Shown here one piece after another: positions 55,195 through 64,000 of a stretch of DNA of 64,000 nt. The translations under genes were made by a program, and so were the position numbers. The stretch covers positions 62,001-126,000 of the forward strand of contig SMDE01000012.1 of NCBI GenBank assembly GCA_004346725.1, read 5' to 3'. This stretch comes from Phytobacter diazotrophicus (GTDB lineage: Bacteria > Pseudomonadota > Gammaproteobacteria > Enterobacterales > Enterobacteriaceae). The notes beneath the pieces are model-generated. The model was not told the DNA's origin. It did not search any database and saw only the letters and a list, made by a program, of their open reading frames with translations. Each line of letters starts with the position of its first letter. Within the stretch, counting starts at the first letter, position 1.

Positions 55195-56028
55195 ATGACT
55201 GTTACTGTTTTTTGTATTCTGCTGTTTGCCGCACTTCTACATGCGAGCTGGAACGCGATTGTTAAAGCGGGCAGCGACAAACTCTATTCCGCCATCTGCG
55301 TCAGCGGCTCTGCGGCTTTAATCGCCCTGGTCATGTTGCCCTTCTCACCGCAGCCGTCGCTTGCCAGCGTGCCTTATCTCGCCGTTTCCTGCCTGCTACA
55401 GGTTGTCTATACGGTGCTGGTCGCTAAAACGTATCAAGTTTCCGATATGAGTCAGACCTACCCGTTGATGCGCGGCACCGCGCCACTTCTGGTGGCCCTG
55501 ATCAGCGTACTGTTCCTCGGGGATACATTATCCACCTTTGCCTGGCTCGGTATCGCGGTCATTTGTCTGTCCATTCTTGGCATGGCTTGTAACGGGCGAC
55601 ACAGCTCAACGCGTGGGATCTGGCTTGCGCTGCTGAACTCCTGTTTTATCGCCGGGTACACCCTGGTGGACGGTACAGGTGTACGCCTTGCGGGTAGCGC
55701 GTTCGGTTACACCCTCTGGACCTTTTTCATGAACGGTTTTTGCCTGTTGGCCTGGGCGATGATCGCTCGCCGCCGTGAAGTCTCTCACTATCTGGTGAAT
55801 AACTGGAAAAAAGGGCTGCCTGGCGGCATTGGTACCATGGGCTCGTACGGCCTGGCGCTATGGGCGATGACGCAGGCACCGCTGGCGGTGGTCGCCGCAC
55901 TGCGTGAAACCTCCATTCTCTTTGGCGCGCTGCTCGCCTTTTTAATGCTCAAAGAAAAGGTTGCCGGATTACGCATCGTTGCCGCCTGTGGCATCGCTGC
56001 GGGGGCTATTTTGCTGCGCCTGTCCTGA
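55195..56028 (+). CDS. EamA/DMT-family transporter
   Basis: The 277-residue protein has 10 predicted membrane segments in two EamA repeats; LHASWNAIVKAGSDKLYSAI near the N-terminus is typical of one DMT subgroup. It lies alone between tisB and emrD, a place where E. coli K-12 has no gene. The substrate is unknown. Confidence 0.85.
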   Translation: MTVTVFCILLFAALLHASWNAIVKAGSDKLYSAICVSGSAALIALVMLPFSPQPSLASVPYLAVSCLLQVVYTVLVAKTYQVSDMSQTYPLMRGTAPLLVALISVLFLGDTLSTFAWLGIAVICLSILGMACNGRHSSTRGIWLALLNSCFIAGYTLVDGTGVRLAGSAFGYTLWTFFMNGFCLLAWAMIARRREVSHYLVNNWKKGLPGGIGTMGSYGLALWAMTQAPLAVVAALRETSILFGALLAFLMLKEKVAGLRIVAACGIAAGAILLRLS

Positions 56029-56203
56029 TCACGCTGGCAACAAATGTTGCCGATAGTTGTTTACAAATCCTGCCTGGCGGCGGTCACTCTTTCTGACCCC
56101 GCATCTTGTTGTGTCACATTACTGTGGTAGATTCCTCTCGCATTTTACGGTTATGGCAGCACCATATTCTTTATTTATCTATTTTTAAAACGTATTCAGC
56201 GAA

Positions 56204-57445
56204 ATGAAAAGACAGCGTAATGTCAGTTTACTCTTGATGCTGGTCCTGTTGGTGGCCGTGGGGCAGATGGCGCAAACCATTTATATTCCCGCGATTGCCG
56301 GTATGGCGCAGGATCTCAGTGCCCGTGAAGGGGCGGTGCAGAATGTCATGGCCGCCTATCTACTCACCTATGGCGTATCACAACTCTTTTACGGCCCGTT
56401 AGCCGACCGTTTTGGCCGCCGTCCGGCGATCCTCTGCGGCTTAACAGTGTTTATGCTGGCAACACTGGTCGCTGTCACGACCCACAGCCTGACCGTGCTG
56501 ATAGTCGCCAGCGCCTTTCAGGGCATGGGGACCGGCGTCGGCGGCGTCATGGCACGTACCCTGCCGCGCGATCTCTATTCCGGCACCGAATTACGCCACG
56601 CTAACAGTTTGCTGAATATGGGCATTCTGGTAAGCCCGCTGCTTGCGCCGTTGATTGGCGGCTTGCTGACTACCCTCTGGGGCTGGCGCGCCTGTTTTGC
56701 TTTCCTGCTGGTGCTCTGTGCTGGCGTCACGTACAGCATGGCGCGCTGGATGCCGGAAACGCGCCCGACCGGTACCGTAAAAATGGGCCTGATTGCCCGT
56801 TATAAAACCCTGTTGGGTAACGGCATGTTTAACTGCTATTTGCTGATGCTAATTGGCGGGCTGGCGGGTATCGCGGTGTTTGAGGCCTGCTCAGGCGTGC
56901 TGATGGGCGCTACGCTTGGGCTTTCGAGTATGGCGGTCAGTATCCTGTTTATTCTGCCCATTCCGGCCGCCTTTTTCGGTGCCTGGTTCGCCGGGCGGCA
57001 AAACGCGCGCTTCTCTACACTGATGTGGCAGGCGGTCGCCAGTTGTCTGCTGGCAGGCGTAATGATGTGGATCCCCGGCTGGTTTGGCGTGATGACGGTC
57101 TGGACGCTGCTGGTTCCCGCCGCACTGTTCTTCTTCGGGGCGGGCATGCTCTTTCCACTGGCGACCAGTGGTGCAATGGAGCCGTTCCCCTTTCTGGCGG
57201 GCACGGCGGGGGCGCTGGTGGGCGGCATGCAAAATATGGGATCAGGCGCCCTTGCGTGGTTTTCCGCTCAACTTCCCCAGACCAGCCAGTTTAGCCTTGG
57301 GATGCTGATGACGCTGGCAGGGCTTTTGATTGTGCTGAGCTGGCTGCCGCTGGCGCTGCGCCAGAAGCGCCATGAACATGAACAGGCGGCTTCCCTTCCC
57401 GGCGATCCGGCTTCGCATCAGCCTTCTCACAGTCCGGTGAAATAA
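56204..57445 (+). CDS. emrD: Multidrug efflux MFS protein EmrD
   Basis: The 413-residue protein matches E. coli EmrD (394 residues) from its first residue (MKRQRNVSLLLMLVLLVAVG) through 12 membrane segments, including the MFS motif ADRFGRRP. It exports hydrophobic uncouplers and detergents in E. coli. The C-terminus has about 19 extra hydrophilic residues (KRHEHEQAASLPGDPASHQP) that lie in the region overlapping the convergent GH5-like gene. Confidence 0.94.
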   Translation: MKRQRNVSLLLMLVLLVAVGQMAQTIYIPAIAGMAQDLSAREGAVQNVMAAYLLTYGVSQLFYGPLADRFGRRPAILCGLTVFMLATLVAVTTHSLTVLIVASAFQGMGTGVGGVMARTLPRDLYSGTELRHANSLLNMGILVSPLLAPLIGGLLTTLWGWRACFAFLLVLCAGVTYSMARWMPETRPTGTVKMGLIARYKTLLGNGMFNCYLLMLIGGLAGIAVFEACSGVLMGATLGLSSMAVSILFILPIPAAFFGAWFAGRQNARFSTLMWQAVASCLLAGVMMWIPGWFGVMTVWTLLVPAALFFFGAGMLFPLATSGAMEPFPFLAGTAGALVGGMQNMGSGALAWFSAQLPQTSQFSLGMLMTLAGLLIVLSWLPLALRQKRHEHEQAASLPGDPASHQPSHSPVK

Positions 57446-58400
57446 TCGCTTTCAGCAACGGTTCGGTTGTCGGACGCCACGCCCCCTCTTCGCCATCATA
57501 AAATTGCGTGTCCGCATTGAGGGCGAAGGGGATCTGCGCCTTATTCAGTTCGCAGGCCATAAACGCGGCGAACGCCAGTTGCGATTCACCTGGCGGGCTT
57601 TTAATGGTTTCCCCCACCGACCAGCCGCCAACCCAGGTTGCGTGACCGGTTTTTTGCTGCCAGTGCACCGCGGTGTTAATGCGTGCTCTGATTGCCGCTT
57701 TCTCAGCCGCCGTACCCGATGTCCACGGGTACTTGCCATTATTTTTCAGTGGCCCCCACGGGAAGATATGCCACTCTGCCAGCAGGTAGTTCTGGCTACG
57801 CCCTGGCAATTTCAACGACATTAAATCCTCAGGCGCGGCCCGCAGACGCGGCGCAATAAAAATCATGCGCTGCGGATCGATGTCGTGGATGGTCTTGATG
57901 ATATTTTCATACGCACGGTTAAGCGCAGAGAGATCGTGATTGAGCTTATCCGAAGGCTCATAAATCAGGTCGAAACCCAGCATTGGATGTTCGGTGCCAA
58001 AGTAGTTCGCCATCGTTGACCACCAGGCGACCAGTTGGGCTTCGTTTTTTGCGACCGGCTCAGCCTTAAAGGTATCGGCCTGGTAGGAGATTATCGGGAT
58101 CACACCGTATTTTTCGCAGGCCTCCACCAGCTTGCGCAGGTGGATGAGGCGGGCTTCGGTTAACGGATCGGCCACCCGGATACGTACGTGGCGAATCCCC
58201 TCCGCATAGAAATCACGGACGATAAGCGGATCGAACTCGCGGATACCGCGCTCGGTTCGCGCCCAGTCGACATCCATCCCCACGCCCAGTTCCTGAGCGT
58301 AGCGTGTCGCCGTAAGCGGCGTATCAGCAGCAAACGCAGGCATGCCCGCCAGAAGAAGAGCAATCGCTAACAGTGGTTTTAACACAATTGACCTTGCCAA
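57291..58400 (-). CDS. Secreted GH5-like (cellulase-type) protein
   Basis: The 369-residue protein has a signal peptide (cleavage after AFA, about residue 24). Its TIM-barrel pattern is that of GH5: RHVRIRVAD, FDLIYEPSDKLN (acid/base Glu in YEP in place of NEP) and AEWHIFPWG. The tail from about residue 325 is Pro/Ala/Ser-rich and looks disordered. The last 155 bases overlap the 3' end of emrD on the other strand. Substrate is unknown; it may act on periplasmic or external glucans. Confidence 0.8.
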   Translation of the reverse strand: MARSIVLKPLLAIALLLAGMPAFAADTPLTATRYAQELGVGMDVDWARTERGIREFDPLIVRDFYAEGIRHVRIRVADPLTEARLIHLRKLVEACEKYGVIPIISYQADTFKAEPVAKNEAQLVAWWSTMANYFGTEHPMLGFDLIYEPSDKLNHDLSALNRAYENIIKTIHDIDPQRMIFIAPRLRAAPEDLMSLKLPGRSQNYLLAEWHIFPWGPLKNNGKYPWTSGTAAEKAAIRARINTAVHWQQKTGHATWVGGWSVGETIKSPPGESQLAFAAFMACELNKAQIPFALNADTQFYDGEEGAWRPTTEPLLKAIISPDCEKADAKPDRREGKPPVHVHGASGAAPAAASSAQSKALPASSASQG

Positions 58401-58598
58401 AATCGGTGGTGATTACATGTATTTAGCATGATTTATCGCCGAATACGTAGCGTATAAACGTAATAAATTCGCAGTTATGCGACAGAATATGAAGATTATG
58501 CCCGGATATACCGTCGTAAACGTTGTCGATGCTGGCGCTTATAAAAAAAATCGACCACTGTAGAGCATACACCTTTCGTTTATTGTGCAGAAATTAAC

Positions 58599-59933
58599 AT
58601 GAATCCTGACCAAATACAGACACTCATCGCGACGTTCCCACAGTTACAAGCCTTGATAGATTTGCAGGAAACGACCTGGTTTAACCCGGCCACGACCTCT
58701 CTTGAGCAGGGGCTGCCTTATGTCGGCCTCACGCAGGCGGACGTTGAGGACGCCCATGCACGTCTCAGCCGTTTCGCGCCCTATCTGGCAAAGGCCTTCC
58801 CTGAAACGGCAGCTTCTGGCGGCATCATTGAATCTGAACTGGTTGCCATTCCGGCGATGCAAAAGCGGCTGGAAAAAGTATATGGACAGCGTATCAGTGG
58901 TGAAATGCTGCTGAAAAAAGACAGCCATCTGCCGGTCTCGGGCTCCATCAAAGCCCGTGGCGGCATTTATGAAGTGCTGGCCCATGCGGAAAAACTGGCG
59001 CTCGAAGCCGGTTTGCTGAGCATCGACGATGACTACAGCGTGCTGCTCTCCCCTGAATTCAAACAGTTCTTTAGCCAGTACAGCATTGCCGTCGGCTCGA
59101 CCGGTAACCTGGGGCTGTCGATTGGCATTATGAGCGCCCGTATCGGCTTTAAGGTCACGGTACATATGTCTGCCGACGCCCGAGCCTGGAAAAAAGCCAA
59201 ACTACGCAGCCACGGCGTAATTGTCGTCGAATATGAGGAAGATTACGGCGTGGCGGTGGAGCAGGGGCGCAAGGCAGCACAGTCCGACCCAAACTGTTTC
59301 TTTATTGATGATGAAAACTCGCGCACGCTTTTTCTGGGCTATGCCGTTGCCGGGCAGCGTCTGAAAACGCAGCTTAAAGAGCAAGGCCGGGTGGTGGATG
59401 CCGAAAACCCGCTGTTTGTCTATCTGCCGTGCGGTGTGGGCGGCGGTCCTGGCGGTGTGGCCTTCGGCCTGAAACTGGCGTTCGGTGATAACGTGCACTG
59501 CTTTTTTGCTGAGCCGACCCATTCCCCCTGCATGCTGCTGGGGGGGTATACCGGGCTGCACGATGCTATTTCCGTTCAGGATTTAGGTATTGATAATGTC
59601 ACTGCGGCAGACGGCCTGGCGGTAGGCAGAGCGTCCGGGTTTGTGGGCCGCGCCATGCAACGACTGCTGGATGGCTTTTATACGCTCGACGATCAAACGA
59701 TGTATGACCTGCTCGGTATGCTGGCGCAGGAAGAAAATATCCGCCTTGAGCCCTCCGCACTGGCAGGAATGGCGGGGCCACAGCGCGTTTGCGCGAGCAC
59801 GGAATATCACAGTTTACAGGGGGTTACGGCGCAACAGTTAGACAACGCCACCCACATCGTCTGGGCGACCGGAGGGGGCATGGTACCAGAAGAAGAGATG
59901 ACGCAGTATCTGGCAAAAGCCCGGCAGTTCTGA
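58599..59933 (+). CDS. dsdA: D-serine dehydratase (ammonia-lyase)
   Basis: The 444-residue PLP enzyme has the Schiff-base Lys118 ([12 protein letters not shown]) and the glycine-rich phosphate loop [25 protein letters not shown] follows. It converts D-serine to pyruvate and ammonia. In E. coli dsdA is transcribed with dsdX under dsdC; neither is adjacent here, though a similar solitary placement beside emrD is plausible for Salmonella. The regulation seen is limited to a promoter region of about 200 bases. Confidence 0.95.
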   Translation: MNPDQIQTLIATFPQLQALIDLQETTWFNPATTSLEQGLPYVGLTQADVEDAHARLSRFAPYLAKAFPETAASGGIIESELVAIPAMQKRLEKVYGQRISGEMLLKKDSHLPVSGSIKARGGIYEVLAHAEKLALEAGLLSIDDDYSVLLSPEFKQFFSQYSIAVGSTGNLGLSIGIMSARIGFKVTVHMSADARAWKKAKLRSHGVIVVEYEEDYGVAVEQGRKAAQSDPNCFFIDDENSRTLFLGYAVAGQRLKTQLKEQGRVVDAENPLFVYLPCGVGGGPGGVAFGLKLAFGDNVHCFFAEPTHSPCMLLGGYTGLHDAISVQDLGIDNVTAADGLAVGRASGFVGRAMQRLLDGFYTLDDQTMYDLLGMLAQEENIRLEPSALAGMAGPQRVCASTEYHSLQGVTAQQLDNATHIVWATGGGMVPEEEMTQYLAKARQF

Positions 59934-59936
59934 CGC

Positions 59937-60287
59937 TTACAGAGAACTCAGGATATGGCGGATATGCGTTAGCCCGAACAGCAGAGAAAGAGAGAGCACA
60001 GCCAGCGCAATCAGCAACTTATCGCGGATCGCGCCAGGCTTTGCGAAATCGCTGCTTTTTACATCCATCAGGGTGCGTTTGCGCGTATAACGCCACAGCA
60101 TACCGCCGACCAACAGCAGCACCACAAGCGAGATCCAGAAGGTGATCCCCGAGTGCTGCCAGTTGTGCTTCACCGCAAAGGCAAGCAGGGCAATATAGCC
60201 AAAAAAGGTACGCAGCCAGGCAAGCGAAGTGCGCTCCGGCTGTAGCCCGGGATCTGCCGCGCGGCGCGCCTTGCGGTTATCCGCCAT
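59937..60287 (-). CDS. yidG: DUF202 inner-membrane protein YidG
   Basis: The 116-residue protein has three membrane segments and matches E. coli YidG (ADPGLQPERTSLAWLRTFFG; KHNWQHSG). DUF202 proteins have unknown function. It overlaps yidH by 11 bases. Confidence 0.93.
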   Translation of the reverse strand: MADNRKARRAADPGLQPERTSLAWLRTFFGYIALLAFAVKHNWQHSGITFWISLVVLLLVGGMLWRYTRKRTLMDVKSSDFAKPGAIRDKLLIALAVLSLSLLFGLTHIRHILSSL

Positions 60288-60624
60288 ACAGCACCAGTCC
60301 CATCACCACGGTAGCCACCGTCAACAGAACGGCGCTTATCACCAGCAGGCTTCGCGTATAGGGCAGGTCTTCTTTCAGGCGCATCGCTTTTTCATTGCGT
60401 AGCCAGCGCATATAGCCGTAAACCGCCAGCGCGCCAGCAAACAGACAGAGCAGCAGCGCCAGCACCTGACGAATCAGCGGCGTGGCAAACTCCGGCGCCA
60501 GTTGATCAAGCCCGACCCCTGCAGCCAGAAAGCCCAGTGCGGTGCGTATCCACGCCAGGAAAGTGCGCTCATTGGCCAGTGAAAAGCGGTAATCCGGCGC
60601 TTCACCGAGGTGGGAAATTTTCAT
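60277..60624 (-). CDS. yidH: DUF202 inner-membrane protein YidH
   Basis: The 115-residue protein is almost the same as E. coli YidH (FSLANERTFLAWIRTALGFL; RWLRNEKAMRLKEDLPYT). It is the first gene of the yidH-yidG pair. In K-12 yidF lies beyond yidG; it is absent here and dsdA takes its place. Confidence 0.94.
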   Translation of the reverse strand: MKISHLGEAPDYRFSLANERTFLAWIRTALGFLAAGVGLDQLAPEFATPLIRQVLALLLCLFAGALAVYGYMRWLRNEKAMRLKEDLPYTRSLLVISAVLLTVATVVMGLVLYGG

Positions 60625-60679
60625 GAAGGCTCCTTGTCATGCTCAGGCTGGCATCAGCATAGCGTAAATCGACAAGGAC

Positions 60680-60706
60680 AAAAAACCGGCATCGGGTGAT
60701 GCCGGT
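60680..60706 (-). terminator. Terminator of the glv-type operon
   Basis: ACCGGCATC-ACCC-GATGCCGGT on the minus strand is followed by TTTTT, ten bases after the phospho-alpha-glucosidase stop. Confidence 0.9.
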
Positions 60707-60714
60707 CGGGAAGA

Positions 60715-63656
<2,942 letters not shown>

Positions 63657-63795
63657 TTTTAAATCCTCACGTAACAACCTGTAGGGAGTAGAGGCCTTTA
63701 TGGTTTTTTGCTGGCCTGGAGTGAGCATAAAAATTTATTCATACGCGAACATGGCGTGCCGCTGCGATTCGTGATCACATTCATGGTTTTAATTT

Positions 63796-63808
63796 GACCT
63801 CTCAGGTC
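63796..63808. promoter_or_regulatory. Candidate operator for the YidP regulator
   Basis: GACCT-CTC-AGGTC is a 13-bp palindrome in the divergent region. Its right half with flank, AGGTCTACT (63804-63812), recurs at 63869-63877 just before the yidP start, consistent with GntR/HutC binding and autoregulation. Confidence 0.55.
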
Positions 63809-63878
63809 TACTTTCGCTTGTAAATATGGACGTGTCATAACCGCATCCCCGGTCTGATAAGGGCAGAGAGGTCTACTG

Positions 63879-64000
63879 GTGATCTATAAATCCATCGCCG
63901 ACAGGTTACGGCTGCGGCTGAACTCGTCGGACTACAATATCGGCAGCCCGCTTCCGGGAGAAAAAGCGCTGGCGCAAGAGTTTGGCGTGGCGCGAATGAC
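63879..64000 (+). CDS. yidP: GntR/HutC-family regulator YidP (5' end only)
   Basis: The frame starts at a GTG (63879) after AGAGAGG and continues to the window edge, 40 codons. The N-terminus (MIYKSIADRLRLRLNSSDYN, then GSPLPGEKALAQEF) is that of a GntR winged helix and aligns with E. coli YidP. It is divergent from the glvC-type gene and likely represses it in response to an alpha-glucoside or its phosphate. Confidence 0.85.
   Translation, partial: MIYKSIADRLRLRLNSSDYNIGSPLPGEKALAQEFGVARM

Overview
The window is chromosomal DNA of an enteric gammaproteobacterium (Enterobacteriaceae). The core genes yicL, nepI, yicN, ilvN, ilvB, ivbL, istR/tisB, emrD, yidG and yidH keep roughly their Escherichia/Salmonella order. 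A deoxyribose operon (deoQ/deoKPX) lies beside ilvN, as in Salmonella, and intact glv-type genes sit where E. coli K-12 has cryptic remnants. Together with ERIC and REP repeats this suggests a Citrobacter-like or Salmonella-related genus rather than E. coli K-12. The genus cannot be fixed from this sequence alone.

Left end (1-5050): the alpha end of a P4-type satellite prophage. It holds an epsilon-position gene, orf106, the alpha primase/helicase, and two copies of the iteron-bearing cis replication region separated by an HxlR regulator and an NAD(P)-binding oxidoreductase. The element ends at 5030-5049 in 20 bases identical to the 3' end of selC (selenocysteine tRNA), so it sits in the classical selC island site.

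5050-43660 lies between selC and yicL, the interval that carries SPI-3 in Salmonella. It contains: two DUF1471 genes in long direct repeats around a rhuM homologue; an unrecognised three-gene cluster (AAA+ ATPase with variant leucine-rich repeats, nuclease-like/glycine-zipper protein, WYL regulator); an orphan fimbrial chaperone plus adhesin; a complete yjhIHGF xylonate-type module; a ROK repressor, glycosidase-like protein and MFS porter operon; an amino-acid ABC transporter; vapBC; several regulator/enzyme pairs (SDR/LysR, B3-4/XRE-cupin, cupin, WYL, AKR, LysR/nitroreductase); kptA; and a LacI-controlled beta-glucoside PTS operon with its own porin.

43660-55100 returns to backbone: yicL, nepI, yicN, deoXPK and deoQ (uhp and ade genes are absent from their usual place), then ilvBN with the valine-rich ivbL attenuator, a class II Fic gene, and the SOS-controlled istR/tisB toxin locus with LexA box, antisense RNA and target all visible.

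55195-64000: an EamA porter, emrD, a secreted GH5-like protein whose gene overlaps emrD tail to tail, dsdA without dsdX or dsdC beside it, yidG/yidH, and an intact alpha-glucoside PTS (glvG-type GH4 enzyme, glvC-type IICB) with the start of its GntR regulator (yidP) at the window edge. The window as a whole is rich in sugar-uptake modules, each paired with a local regulator whose operators can often be seen.
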